Assembly: GCF_016786355.1 (NCBI RefSeq)
Contig: NZ_JADWYX010000006.1
Location: forward strand, 1 to 64,000
Direction of reading: 5' to 3'
Length of the DNA: 64,000 nucleotides
From: Frankia sp. AgB1.9
Lineage (GTDB): Bacteria; Actinomycetota; Actinomycetes; Frankiales; Frankiaceae
Part shown: positions 27,409 to 36,973 of the stretch, piece by piece
Numbering within the stretch: the first letter of the stretch is position 1
How the letters are laid out: each line of letters starts with the position of its first letter
Position numbers and translations under genes: made by a program
The notes under the pieces: model-generated
Told to the model about the DNA's origin: nothing
The model's database searches: none
The model's input: the letters and a program-made list of their open reading frames with translations, nothing else

Positions 27409-29159
27409 CATCGACACGCCATGACACGCCCGGGGCGCCGGTCGGTTTGCCCTCGCTGCCCGTGCTGCCCGCGCGGCTCGGCGCGGCCCGCGCCGGCTGG
27501 ACCAGGCACGCCGACGTCGTCGTGATCGGCTCCGGCGTCGCCGGGCTGACGGCCGCGCAGCGGGTCCGCGCCCAGCTGCCGACGAGCCGGGTGCTGCTGG
27601 TGACGAAGGCGCTGCTCGACATGGGCTCGACCCGCTGGGCGCAGGGCGGGATCGCGGCGGCGCTGGCCGCCGAGGACTCCCCTGACGACCATCTGCGCGA
27701 CACCCTCGTCGCCGGTGTCGGGCTGTGCGACCCGGCGGCCGTGCGGGTGCTGGTCACGGAGGGCCCGGCGCGGGTCCGGGAGCTGGCCGCCCTCGGCGCC
27801 CGGTTCGACCTCACCGCGGCCGGCGAGCTGTCGCTCACCCGGGAGGGTGGCCACCTGCGCGACCGGATCGTGCACGCGGGCGGCGACGCCACCGGCCTGG
27901 AGGTGGAGCGGGCGCTGATCGCCGCGCTGCTCGCCGACGAGGGCATCGACGTGATCGAGCACGCCCTCGTGCTCGACCTGCTCGTCGACGCGGACGGCCA
28001 GGCGGCCGGCGTGACCCTGCACGTGCTCGGTGAGGGCACCCGCGACGGCGTCGGCGCGGTCCTGGCGCGGGCCGTGATCCTCGCGACGGGCGGGATGGGC
28101 CAGATCTATGCGTCGACGACGAACCCGTCGGTGTCCACCGGCGACGGCGTCGCACTCGCGCTGCGCGCCGGAGCGGTCATCGCCGACCTGGAGTTCGTCC
28201 AGTTCCACCCGACCGCGCTGCGGATCCCGGGCGTGGTGTCGGCCGGCCAGCAGCCGCTGATCAGCGAGGCCATGCGCGGCGAGGGCGCCCTCCTGGTGGA
28301 CGCGGCCGGCGAGCGGGTGATGTCGGGCGTTCATCCCCTGGAGGACCTGGCGCCCCGCGACGTGGTCGCCAAGCAGATGTCCCGGGTGATGGCGGCCCAG
28401 GACGTCGACCATCTCTTTCTCGACGCGCGCCACCTCGGCGAAGCGACGATCCTGCGCCGCTTCCCGACGATCACCGCCCGGTGCCGGGAGCACGGCATCG
28501 ACCCGGTCACCCAGCCCATTCCGGTGGCGCCGGCGGCGCACTACGCCAGCGGTGGGGTTCGCACCGACACCCAGGGCCGGACCAGCGTGCCGGGCCTGTA
28601 CGCCTGCGGCGAGGCCGCCTGCACAGGGGTGCACGGCGCGAACCGGCTCGCGTCGAACAGCCTGCTCGAAGGCCTGGTGTTCGCGGCCCGGATCGCCGAC
28701 GACCTGGCCGGCGGCCTGCCGTCGCCCGGAGCGCCGGTCGAGGCCGTCGTCGACCGCGGCTCGGCGGGTCTCGCCGATCCGGCCGAGCGGGTCGAGCTGG
28801 CGCGGGTGATGACCGAGGGCGCGGGCGTCCTGCGCAGCGCCCCGAGCCTGCTCGCGACGGCGAAGGCGCTCGCCGACGTCGGCGACGTCCGGCTGACCGG
28901 CGCGACGGTCGCCGCCGGCCCGGAGGCCTGGGAGATGACGAACCTGCGCACGGTCGCGACCGCGCTGGTCGCCGCCGCAGCAGCGCGGACGGAGACCCGC
29001 GGCTCGCACTGGCGCGAGGACTTCGCCGACGCCGACGACGCCTGGCGCGGCCATCTGCTGCTGCGGATGGACCCGGACGGCCTGCTCGACGTCACATACG
29101 CCCCCGCGCCACCGGACGGGGTCACCGCCGGCGGCGCCGCCGAAGGGAAGACAGCGTGA
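27405..29159 (+). CDS. nadB: L-aspartate oxidase
   Basis: This FAD enzyme oxidises aspartate to iminoaspartate, the first step of NAD synthesis. The 584-residue protein has the N-terminal dinucleotide fold ([17 protein letters not shown]), the [15 protein letters not shown] segment, the [19 protein letters not shown] loop, [28 protein letters not shown], the catalytic-site [25 protein letters not shown] regions, and [16 protein letters not shown]. The C-terminal domain is present. It starts at GTG overlapping panC and ends overlapping nadC, so the genes are coupled. Confidence 0.96.
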   Translation: MTSTRHDTPGAPVGLPSLPVLPARLGAARAGWTRHADVVVIGSGVAGLTAAQRVRAQLPTSRVLLVTKALLDMGSTRWAQGGIAAALAAEDSPDDHLRDTLVAGVGLCDPAAVRVLVTEGPARVRELAALGARFDLTAAGELSLTREGGHLRDRIVHAGGDATGLEVERALIAALLADEGIDVIEHALVLDLLVDADGQAAGVTLHVLGEGTRDGVGAVLARAVILATGGMGQIYASTTNPSVSTGDGVALALRAGAVIADLEFVQFHPTALRIPGVVSAGQQPLISEAMRGEGALLVDAAGERVMSGVHPLEDLAPRDVVAKQMSRVMAAQDVDHLFLDARHLGEATILRRFPTITARCREHGIDPVTQPIPVAPAAHYASGGVRTDTQGRTSVPGLYACGEAACTGVHGANRLASNSLLEGLVFAARIADDLAGGLPSPGAPVEAVVDRGSAGLADPAERVELARVMTEGAGVLRSAPSLLATAKALADVGDVRLTGATVAAGPEAWEMTNLRTVATALVAAAAARTETRGSHWREDFADADDAWRGHLLLRMDPDGLLDVTYAPAPPDGVTAGGAAEGKTA

Positions 29160-30160
29160 GCCCAAGGATGAAGGCGAACTACGGGTTCGGGTCGTCGCCA
29201 TCGAGCGACCAGGCGACGCTCTCCCGGCGCCCCGGCTGGTCGGCCACGACCGAGAAGGCGCTGATGGCGGCCGGTCTCGACCCGTCGGCCGTCGGCGACG
29301 TGGTGGCCCGGGCGATCGCCGAGGACCTGCCGGCCGCGAGTGGGCTCGGGGTGGACGTCACGTCGGCCGCGACCGTGCCCGCCGACCTGGTGGCCGTCGG
29401 GCGGATCGTCTCCCGGGCCCGCGGCGTGGTCGCCGGGCTCCCGGTAGCGGCCGCGGTGTTCGACGCCATGGTCGGCCCGGACGCCGAGGTGACCCTGACC
29501 GCCGCCGACGGCGACCGGATCGGGCCAGGCACCGAGGTACTGCGGGTCCGCGGCCCAGTGCGCGGCCTGCTGACCGCCGAGCGCACCGCGCTCAACCTGC
29601 TCTGCCACCTGTCCGGCGTCGCGACCGCGACCCGAGCCTGGGCCGACGCGATCGCCGGGACGGGCGCCGCCGTCCGGGACACCCGCAAGACGACGCCGGG
29701 GCTGCGCGCGCTGGAGAAGTACGCGGTGCGGGCCGGCGGCGGCGTCAACCACCGGATGTCACTGGTGGACGCGGCGCTGGTGAAGGACAACCACGTGGTC
29801 GCCGCCGGCGGCGTGGCGGCCGCGTTCGCCGCCGTGCGCGCCGCGTTCCCCGATCTGCCGGTCGAGGTCGAGTGCGACACGGTCGAGCAGGTCCGCGAGG
29901 CCGTCACAGCCGGCGCCGACCTGATCCTGCTGGACAACATGACCCCGGACGAGCTGCGAGCCGCCGTCGCGCTGGCCCGGGCAGCGTCACCACGGGCCAA
30001 GAACGGGCCACCTGGGGTGCTGCTGGAAGCCAGCGGTGGGCTGACGATCGACGTCGCGGCCTCGGTCGCGGCCACCGGGGTCGACTACCTCTCGGTCGGC
30101 GGCATCACCCACTCGGTGACCGCGCTGGACCTCGGCCTCGACCTCACCCTGGACAAGTAG
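29156..30160 (+). CDS. nadC: Nicotinate-nucleotide pyrophosphorylase (carboxylating)
   Basis: Quinolinate phosphoribosyltransferase turns quinolinate and PRPP into nicotinate mononucleotide. The 334-residue protein contains ERTALNLLCHLSGVAT, RDTRKTTPGLRALEKYAVRAGGG, NHRMSLVDAALVKDNHV, VEVECDTVEQV, LILLDNMTPDEL, and LEASGGLT with the final DYLSVGGITHS phosphate site. The GTG at 29156 overlaps the nadB stop and follows GGGAAG; an ATG at 29168 is the alternative. nadA is not in this window, unlike many nadA-nadB-nadC operons. Confidence 0.96.
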   Translation: MSPRMKANYGFGSSPSSDQATLSRRPGWSATTEKALMAAGLDPSAVGDVVARAIAEDLPAASGLGVDVTSAATVPADLVAVGRIVSRARGVVAGLPVAAAVFDAMVGPDAEVTLTAADGDRIGPGTEVLRVRGPVRGLLTAERTALNLLCHLSGVATATRAWADAIAGTGAAVRDTRKTTPGLRALEKYAVRAGGGVNHRMSLVDAALVKDNHVVAAGGVAAAFAAVRAAFPDLPVEVECDTVEQVREAVTAGADLILLDNMTPDELRAAVALARAASPRAKNGPPGVLLEASGGLTIDVAASVAATGVDYLSVGGITHSVTALDLGLDLTLDK

Positions 30161-30181
30161 AACGACGATGGAAATGACCTC

Positions 30182-30934
30182 ATGCTGCTGACGATCGACA
30201 TCGGCAACACCAACACGGTCCTCGGCGTCTTCGAGGGCGAGACGCTGGCCGACTCATGGCGGGTACGCACCCAGGCCAACGCCACCTCCGACGAGCTGGC
30301 GTTCCTCTACCGCGGCCTGATCGGCGAGTACCGGATCGACGGGGTGTCGGTGTGCTCGACGGTGCCGGCGGCGCTGCGCGAGATCCGCCGGATGGCCGGC
30401 CGGCTGTTCAAGCACGTACCGGTGGTCGTCGTCGAGCCAGGCACCCGCACCGGCGTGCCGATCCTGATCGACAACCCGAAGGAAGCCGGCGCCGACCGGA
30501 TCATGAACACGCTGGCCGCGCACCACCTGCACGGCGGACCGACGATCGTGGTCGACTTCGGCACGTCCACCAACATCGACGTGGTCTCCGCGCGTGGCGA
30601 GTTCCTCGGCGGGGCGCTCGCCCCGGGGATCGAGATCGCGCTGGACGCGCTGGCCTCCAGGGCCGCCCAGCTGCGCAAGGTCGAGCTGGTGCCGCCGCGG
30701 TCGGTGATCGGCAAGGGCACGGTCGAGGCGTTGCAGTCCGGGATGATCTATGGAGTGGCCGGGCAGGTCGACGGGCTGGTGCGCCGGATCCGGACCGAGC
30801 TCGGGACGGAGGCCACCACCGTCGCGACCGGCGGGCTCGCCCCGCTCGTCCTGAAGGAGAGCGAGACCCTCCAGGTGCACGAGCCGCACCTGACACTGAT
30901 CGGCCTGCGGCTCGTCTTCGCCAAGAATGCCTGA
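30182..30934 (+). CDS. coaX: Type III pantothenate kinase
   Basis: CoaX phosphorylates pantothenate in the first step of CoA synthesis and, unlike types I and II, resists CoA feedback. The 250-residue protein has the ASKHA phosphate-1 loop DIGNTNTVLGVF, the PKEAGADRIMNTLAA motif, the FGTSTNIDVV strand, FLGGALAPGIEIALDAL, GKGTVEALQSGMIYG and the adenosine-site ATGGLAPLV. It lies 21 nt after nadC, in the same operon as panC, so pantothenate synthesis and use are linked. Confidence 0.96.
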   Translation: MLLTIDIGNTNTVLGVFEGETLADSWRVRTQANATSDELAFLYRGLIGEYRIDGVSVCSTVPAALREIRRMAGRLFKHVPVVVVEPGTRTGVPILIDNPKEAGADRIMNTLAAHHLHGGPTIVVDFGTSTNIDVVSARGEFLGGALAPGIEIALDALASRAAQLRKVELVPPRSVIGKGTVEALQSGMIYGVAGQVDGLVRRIRTELGTEATTVATGGLAPLVLKESETLQVHEPHLTLIGLRLVFAKNA

Positions 30935-31367
30935 ACCGGCCGACCCGAGGACCCTCCCGACCACCGATCGCGTTCGCCTCGCCGCCAACCACGACTAACC
31001 AACCCAGCAAAACCGGAATGTCTACCAGCATGCAGAAACGCTCAACGGCGCGAGAACCTGGGCATCCGGGCAGCACGGGCAGCCCGGATTCCGGACCACG
31101 TCCAGACCATGGGCGATCGACGGGTGGGACAGTCCAAGATGCGGTGCAGTTACCCCTAAGAACTTCAGTGCGGCAATGAGCGGCAGTTAGACTCCCGAAC
31201 GAGCTGTCGTTTCGACCATAGCCGGCTCCGAGGTCGCACGATCAGGCGCTTTCGGTCGGGCGCAGCCGAGGCTCGGACCTGGTACGGGACCAGGAGCAGC
31301 TAGGATTGGCGGCTCAAGTCCATCAATCCGGACGAAACGGCACAGTACAGGCGGGGCGGGGGCACCG
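30935..31367. other. 433-bp gap between coaX and the sugar-transferase gene
   Basis: No gene is recognised. Near-repeats cggtgcagtta and gcggcagtta lie at about 31140-31195, and an AT-richer patch (aactaaccaacccagcaaaa) at about 30994. It probably holds the promoter of the downstream sugar transferase. Confidence 0.35.
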
Positions 31368-33704
31368 TTGACGGAAACGGTCAACATCATCGGGACATAT
31401 GCGCGAGATGTGGAAAACGACCCTCAGCGGGACCCGACAGACCTCCCGGTCGCTGCCGACCGACCGACCGGCGCCGGGCAGTCGGGGAATGATCGTCCTG
31501 ACACGGAGCACCCCGACACAGAACGTCCCGGTGCCGCGCTCGCCGATGGCGCCGACCATGACACGGCCGTGGGGACGGCCCGTCCGGGCCGCGCCACGAC
31601 GGCCGGTGCCGCCGACCGGAGTCCGATGGAGCTCAGCGCCATGGACGAGAACGCCGTAGATCATGACAAGACCGACGACACTGTCACCGATGGCGAGCCC
31701 ACGGTACGAGTTCCGCGACAGCGGTTGTCGTTGAGCGCCACAGGTCAGGACGACGCGACCAGCCGCGACGACGCGGCGACCGTCAACGTGCCCGCGATCT
31801 CGGCCCGCGCGGGTGCCCGGCGGGCGCAGCCACGGGTCCCCGCCCAGCCAACCGGCGAGCCGACGGCCGACGAGACGGCCGGGGACGCCGTCACCGACCC
31901 TGGCGTGCTGACCGGGCCCATCCTGCTTCCGCTTCCCCAGGGCGGGCTGGAGAGCGTCGGCCTGCGCGAGCCCGCCCTTCCGAGCGACGGCCTCGTGGAC
32001 GTCGTCCCGGTCGACCTGCCCCGCTTCGACGAGCCGCTGGACGACGGCCTGACCGACGACCTCGCCGACGACGAGGCGGACGACGTCTGGGCGACGACGG
32101 ACGGCCCGGCGCCACCGGACGCGGCGACGGGCGCCGACGTCGGCGAGCTCGACGACGAGGCCGACCCGTCGCCCCGCCTTCGACCATCCCGGCCGGCCGG
32201 GACGCCACGGCGTCGCGAGGCCACCGGCCTCGACGGCTGGTCCCTCCGGGAGCCCTACCGGGCTCATGTCTCCTGGGAACGCAAGTACACCCGTCTGGTG
32301 ATCGGCGCGGACCTCGCCGCCGGTGCGCTGGCGGCGGGGGTCGCCTACCTGCTGCGCTTCGGTGACGTCGGCGTCTTCGACCTGGCGCCGGCCCAGCTGC
32401 GGCCCTACCTGCTCGTCAGCGCCGTCTTCCCGGTCGTGTGGGTGCTGACGATGGCGCTGAACCGGACCTACGAGGGCCGGTTCCTCGGCGGCGGTTCCGA
32501 GGAATTCCGCCGGGTCGTCAACGCGGCCGTCCGCCTCATCGCGGTGGTCGCCGTGGGGTCGTACACCACGAAGTTCGAGGTCGCCCGCGCCTACGTGCTG
32601 ATCGTCTTCCCACTGGCGACCCTCCTCACGCTGATCAGCCGTGTCGCGGCGCGCTGGCTGCTGCACCGGATGCGCAGGGTCGGCCGCTGCCAGCACCGGG
32701 TGCTGGTCGTCGGCGCCGGCGAGTCCGCCGCGTCGCTGGTCCGGCTCGCCCGCCGGGACCCGAGCGCCGGGTGGAACGTCGTCGGCGTCTGCCTGGACCG
32801 GGCGCCGGGTCGGCACAGCCACGACGGGCTCGCCCGCGCGGGATTCGACCTGCTCGGCATCCCGATCGTCGGGACGTCTGAGGCGCTGCCGGAGGCGATC
32901 CGGCTGACGGACGCGACGACGGTCGCGATCAGCCCACAGCTGGACGGGGAACGGCTGCGCCGGGCGCTGTGGGCGCTGGAGGGGTCCAACGTCGACGTAC
33001 TGGTCTCCTCTGCCGTGACCGACGTGACCGGCCCGCGCATCCACCTGCGCCCGGTCGCCGGCCTGCCGCTGCTTCACATCGAGGAGCCGGAGCTCACCGG
33101 CGCGCGCCGGCTGATGAAGGGCCTGCTGGACCGTGGCGTCGCCCTCGTCGCCCTGACGTTGCTCGCTCCGCTGCTGCTGGGGCTCGCGCTCGCCGTCCGG
33201 CTGACCAGCCGCGGCCCGGCGATCTTCCGGCAGACCCGGGTCGGCCGGGGCGGCCGCGAGTTCACGATGTTCAAGTTCCGGTCGATGTTCATCGACGCGG
33301 AGGCAAGGCTGGCCGAGCTCACCGCGCACAACGAGCGCGAGGACGAGTTCATGTTCAAGATCCGGAACGACCCGCGGATCACCCGCGCCGGCGGGTTCCT
33401 GCGCAAGTGGTCGCTCGACGAGGTTCCGCAGCTGTTCAACGTGCTCAACGGCAGCATGTCGCTGGTCGGCCCGCGCCCGCCGCTGCCGCGGGAGGTCGCC
33501 AAGTACGCGGACGACGTGCACCGCCGGCTGATGGTCAAGCCCGGCCTGACCGGCCTGTGGCAGGTCAGCGGCCGCTCGGACCTGCCGACGGACGAGGCCG
33601 TCCGCCTCGACCTGCGCTACGTGGAGAACTGGTCCCTGGCCATGGATCTCATGATCCTCTGGAAGACCGTCTTCGCTGTCATCAAGCGCGAGGGCGCGTA
33701 CTAG
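31368..33704 (+). CDS. Polyprenyl-phosphate sugar-1-phosphate transferase (WbaP-like), copy 1
   Basis: This enzyme type starts repeat-unit assembly by moving a sugar-1-phosphate onto undecaprenyl phosphate. The C-terminal catalytic domain (about 580-778) is complete: FTMFKFRSM, FLRKWSLDEVPQLFNVL, SLVGPRPPLPREV, GLTGLWQVSGRSDL and RYVENWSL. Ahead of it lie four transmembrane helices, a nucleotide-binding-like CoA_binding_3 domain (HRVLVVGAGESAASLV) and a fifth helix. About 290 N-terminal residues are acidic and disordered, including EPTVRV near 110. The start is uncertain: TTG at 31368, or ATG at 31626 or 31641. A paralogue follows directly. Confidence 0.9.
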   Translation: MTETVNIIGTYARDVENDPQRDPTDLPVAADRPTGAGQSGNDRPDTEHPDTERPGAALADGADHDTAVGTARPGRATTAGAADRSPMELSAMDENAVDHDKTDDTVTDGEPTVRVPRQRLSLSATGQDDATSRDDAATVNVPAISARAGARRAQPRVPAQPTGEPTADETAGDAVTDPGVLTGPILLPLPQGGLESVGLREPALPSDGLVDVVPVDLPRFDEPLDDGLTDDLADDEADDVWATTDGPAPPDAATGADVGELDDEADPSPRLRPSRPAGTPRRREATGLDGWSLREPYRAHVSWERKYTRLVIGADLAAGALAAGVAYLLRFGDVGVFDLAPAQLRPYLLVSAVFPVVWVLTMALNRTYEGRFLGGGSEEFRRVVNAAVRLIAVVAVGSYTTKFEVARAYVLIVFPLATLLTLISRVAARWLLHRMRRVGRCQHRVLVVGAGESAASLVRLARRDPSAGWNVVGVCLDRAPGRHSHDGLARAGFDLLGIPIVGTSEALPEAIRLTDATTVAISPQLDGERLRRALWALEGSNVDVLVSSAVTDVTGPRIHLRPVAGLPLLHIEEPELTGARRLMKGLLDRGVALVALTLLAPLLLGLALAVRLTSRGPAIFRQTRVGRGGREFTMFKFRSMFIDAEARLAELTAHNEREDEFMFKIRNDPRITRAGGFLRKWSLDEVPQLFNVLNGSMSLVGPRPPLPREVAKYADDVHRRLMVKPGLTGLWQVSGRSDLPTDEAVRLDLRYVENWSLAMDLMILWKTVFAVIKREGAY

Positions 33705-33959
33705 GGGAGGCGTCGGTTCGGGCCCCGCGCCCGCCTGCAAAGAGCGGTGTGGGCGGTGTTGGTACTTTCAGGGCAGACGTCGCGACACCGCGCACGGACA
33801 GATCAGTGCGGAACCCGCGGCGTTGGACGAGTCGGCGCCGAGCGGAGGATTACCCGTGGTTGTGTGGCTGCTCCCGCCAGGCGGCCACCCTCGCTGCCAG
33901 GACGCGCTCGCAGGCGCCCAAGCCGGAGACATCACGCGCGACGCGTGGGAGCAGCGGTC

Positions 33960-35642
33960 ATGACGGAGATCACTTCGAAGGCGTCGAAGACGCCGACCGG
34001 GCCGCTTCCGATCATTCCGTCGCCGGCTGAGCCCCCGTTCGAGGACACCGAGACCACGCTGCGGGTCTCGATGCGGAACTTCCGCAACCGGCTCGCTGGT
34101 AAGCCGCCTGAGCCCCGCCACCCGCATGCCACGAAGCGGAGTGCCGCCGAACAGGCCCTGCTGACGTCACAGCCGCACGACGGGCCGCGCGAGCCCTACC
34201 GGGCGGAGCTGCGCTGGGAGCGGGACTACGCCCGGGCGGTGGTCTTCGCGGACATGGCCGCGTGCCTGGCGGGAACCGGGGTCGCGTACCTGATCCGCTT
34301 CGGCGGCATCGTCCACTTCGGCCAGACACCGGCGACCAACCGGCCCTACCTGATCACCTCGCTGCTGCTGCCGATCGCCTGGGTGATCACGATGGCCCTG
34401 AACCGGGCCTACGAGCACCGGTTCCTCGAAATCGGGTCCGAGGAGTTCCGCCGCGTCCTCAACGCCGCCGTCCGCCTGGTCGCGGTCGTGGCCCTCGTCT
34501 CCTATGCGACGAAGGCCGAGGTCGCCCGCGGCTATCTGGCGGTGCTCTTCCCCACCGCTCTCGTGCTGACTCTCATGGGCCGCGTCGTCGTGCGGGAGCG
34601 GCTGCACCGCCTGCGCAGATCCGGCCAGGCCCAGCACCGGGTGGTCGTCGTCGGCTCCGGCGAGACCGCGGCGCACCTGATCAGGACCGCGAAGCGCGAC
34701 CCGGGCGCCGGTTGGAACGTCGTCGGCGTCGTCCTGGACCGGGCTCCCGGGATGCACAGCTCGGACCGGCCGGACCGGGCCGGCTTCGACCTCGCCGGCG
34801 TACCGATCATCGGCACCTCCGACAACCTGGAGAACGCGATCCGGTCCGCCCACGCGACGGCGGTGGCGATCGGCCCACAGCTTGGCGGCGAACAGCTGCA
34901 ACGCGTGCTGTGGAAACTGGAGGGGTCCGACGTCGACGTGCTCGTCTCCTCGGCGATCACCGACGTGACCGGGCCACGTATCCACCTGCGGCCCGTCGCC
35001 GGCCTGCCACTGCTGCACATCGAGGAGCCCGAGCTCACCGGCTCCCGAAGGCTGATGAAGGCCGCCCTCGACCGCGGCCTCGCGCTCAGCGTCATCCTGC
35101 TCGCCTCGCCGCTGTTCCTGAGTCTGGCCCTCGCGGTCCGGCTCACCAGCCGCGGCCCGGCGATCTTCAAGCAGGTCCGGGTGGGCAAGGGCGGCACCGA
35201 GTTCACGATGTTCAAGTTCCGCTCGATGTACACCGACGCGGAAGCCAGGCTCGTCGAGCTCCAGGCCAGCAACGAGGGCGCCGGGCTCCTGTTCAAGATG
35301 AAGGAGGACCCCCGGGTCACTCCGGTGGGCCGGTTCCTGCGCAAGTGGTCGCTCGACGAGCTGCCCCAGCTGTTCAACGTGCTGATCGGCACCATGTCGC
35401 TGGTCGGACCACGGCCGCCGCTGCCGCGTGAGGTGGCCGCCTACGAGCGGGACGTGCACCGCCGGCTCATGGTCAGGCCCGGGCTCACCGGTCTATGGCA
35501 GGTCAGCGGGCGCTCGGACCTCGACTGGGACGAGGCCGTGCGGCTGGACCTGCGCTACGTCGAGAACTGGTCGCTGGCGCTGGACCTGATCATCCTGTGG
35601 CGGACCTTGTTCGCGGTTCTCAAGCGCGAAGGCGCGTACTGA
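33960..35642 (+). CDS. Polyprenyl-phosphate sugar-1-phosphate transferase (WbaP-like), copy 2
   Basis: This 560-residue paralogue of the preceding gene has the same domain order (short disordered tail, four helices, HRVVVVGSGETAAHLI domain, fifth helix, catalytic domain with FTMFKFRSMYTDAEARL, KWSLDELPQLFNVLIG, SLVGPRPPLPREV, GLTGLWQVSGRSDL). The two are nearly identical over the catalytic core, diverging in the tails. The tail here holds ETTLRVSMR at about 31-39, close to ETTM peptides of the flippase. The ATG at 33960 has a GGGAG site. Two priming enzymes may serve two polymers or act as a redundant pair. Confidence 0.92.
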   Translation: MTEITSKASKTPTGPLPIIPSPAEPPFEDTETTLRVSMRNFRNRLAGKPPEPRHPHATKRSAAEQALLTSQPHDGPREPYRAELRWERDYARAVVFADMAACLAGTGVAYLIRFGGIVHFGQTPATNRPYLITSLLLPIAWVITMALNRAYEHRFLEIGSEEFRRVLNAAVRLVAVVALVSYATKAEVARGYLAVLFPTALVLTLMGRVVVRERLHRLRRSGQAQHRVVVVGSGETAAHLIRTAKRDPGAGWNVVGVVLDRAPGMHSSDRPDRAGFDLAGVPIIGTSDNLENAIRSAHATAVAIGPQLGGEQLQRVLWKLEGSDVDVLVSSAITDVTGPRIHLRPVAGLPLLHIEEPELTGSRRLMKAALDRGLALSVILLASPLFLSLALAVRLTSRGPAIFKQVRVGKGGTEFTMFKFRSMYTDAEARLVELQASNEGAGLLFKMKEDPRVTPVGRFLRKWSLDELPQLFNVLIGTMSLVGPRPPLPREVAAYERDVHRRLMVRPGLTGLWQVSGRSDLDWDEAVRLDLRYVENWSLALDLIILWRTLFAVLKREGAY

Positions 35643-35864
35643 CCCGCCAGCTTGGACAGCGCTGCCCCAGAGCCGAACCACGGCCCTCCGCGGCCCGCCA
35701 TGCGCGGCGCTGCTGGAGGTCCCGGCCAGCCAGCAGACCTCCCGCTCCCATGTCCGCTATGTCCGGGAGACACGCCGCGCGGTCCCGTACACGACACAGG
35801 ACGTGCCTCCTCGTGACTGCGACGCGACGGCCGAGCGGGGGCTGGGCAGCTACGCTCCGACACC

Positions 35865-36788
35865 ATGCAGCTGCGTGCGCCCGCTTCGGCGCGGGCTCGT
35901 CGCCTCGTCGTGCTGGGCGTCATCAGCCTCTTCGTGACTATCGCGACCTTGCTCACCGCCTGTCAGCCCCCGACGGTGGCGAACGCCGCCACCGGGTCGT
36001 CGACGCGGAAGCCGCTGACCCGCGACCAGCCGCTGACGATCGTCGCCCTCGGCGACTCGTACTCCTCGGGCGAGGGCAACGCGCCGTTCGACACTGACGC
36101 GGCGACCTGTCACCGCAGCGCCGGCGCGTGGCCCAGGTTGCTCGGCCAGCAGCTGACCGGCTCGACGGTCAAGCTGCTCGCCTGTTCCGGTGCCAAGACG
36201 TACTCGCTGACGAGCGCCTTCCACGGACAGGCGGCCCAGATCACCGCGCTGAAGTCGCTGCTGACCGCAGGGGTCCATCCGGACGTAGTGACGATCACGA
36301 TCGGCGGCAACGACGCGGGCTTCGGGCCGACCATTGCCAGTTGCGTGGTGTGGCGCTGCTTCTGGACTGGCCATGACAACAACAGCGTGCAGTTCGTCGA
36401 GAACCAGCTACCCGGCCTGTTGCAGACCGCCTACCAGGGCGTGAAGGCCGCGGCCCCGAACGCGCGGATCCTCGTCGTCGGATATCCGGACATCTTCCCG
36501 AGCCGCAGCGACAACACCTGCAAGTGGATGGACAGCACCGAGCGAGTCCAGCTCGTCGGGCTGAACGACGACCTCGACCGAGTAGCCAAGCGGGCCGCAG
36601 GGAAGGCCGGCGTCGAGTTCGTCTCGACCGCCAACACGCTCAACGGCCATCGGCTGTGCACCACCGACTCCTGGCTCTACCCGGTGGAACTGCTCGGCGC
36701 GGGCACCACGGCCAGCGCTCACCCGAACGCCCAGGGCGAGCAGGCGATAGCGGACGCCGTCTACGGCTACCTCTTCAAGGGCAAGTAA
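35865..36788 (+). CDS. SGNH/GDSL-family hydrolase lipoprotein
   Basis: The 307-residue protein has a signal peptide ending in LLTAC (lipobox Cys about 33), so it should be anchored outside. The SGNH catalytic blocks are visible: GDSYSSGEGNAPF (Ser nucleophile), ACSGAKT, TITIGGNDAGFG (Gly/Asn oxyanion) and SAHPNAQGEQAIADAV with the catalytic D/H-type ending. These resemble Streptomyces-type extracellular lipases and carbohydrate esterases. With several O-acyl-related genes near, deacylation of a polysaccharide is possible, but a lipase role is equally open. Confidence 0.88.
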   Translation: MQLRAPASARARRLVVLGVISLFVTIATLLTACQPPTVANAATGSSTRKPLTRDQPLTIVALGDSYSSGEGNAPFDTDAATCHRSAGAWPRLLGQQLTGSTVKLLACSGAKTYSLTSAFHGQAAQITALKSLLTAGVHPDVVTITIGGNDAGFGPTIASCVVWRCFWTGHDNNSVQFVENQLPGLLQTAYQGVKAAAPNARILVVGYPDIFPSRSDNTCKWMDSTERVQLVGLNDDLDRVAKRAAGKAGVEFVSTANTLNGHRLCTTDSWLYPVELLGAGTTASAHPNAQGEQAIADAVYGYLFKGK

Positions 36789-36792
36789 CCCA

Positions 36793-36813
36793 GGAGCTAC
36801 GTGTAGTAGCTCC
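36793..36813 (+). terminator. Hairpin after the SGNH gene
   Basis: A perfect 8-bp stem ggagctac / gtagctcc with a 5-nt loop, 4 nt past the stop codon. Terminator-like, without a T-tract. Confidence 0.5.
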
Positions 36814-36973
36814 GCCGACGAACCTGCGTCGCACTGGTCTGTCGTCGTCGAGCCAAACCATGATCAACCCGTCCAACCTGCCGGGTTGTCGCCCGGATGT
36901 GACGTGGGTCCCGTTGTCTGTTCGGCCTCGTTGCGATTTCGGTTCGCGTCAACCGTGCGTGACATCGTGAGGT

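Noticed and set aside
27249..29201. Long minus-strand open frame opposite nadB (about 650 codons)
   Set aside because: It is the antisense shadow of nadB, without any recognisable motif.
31323..33740. Long minus-strand open frame opposite the first sugar transferase (about 805 codons)
   Set aside because: It is a high-GC antisense frame rich in Arg, Asp, Gly, Val and Gln with no domain, and the plus strand encodes a complete enzyme.
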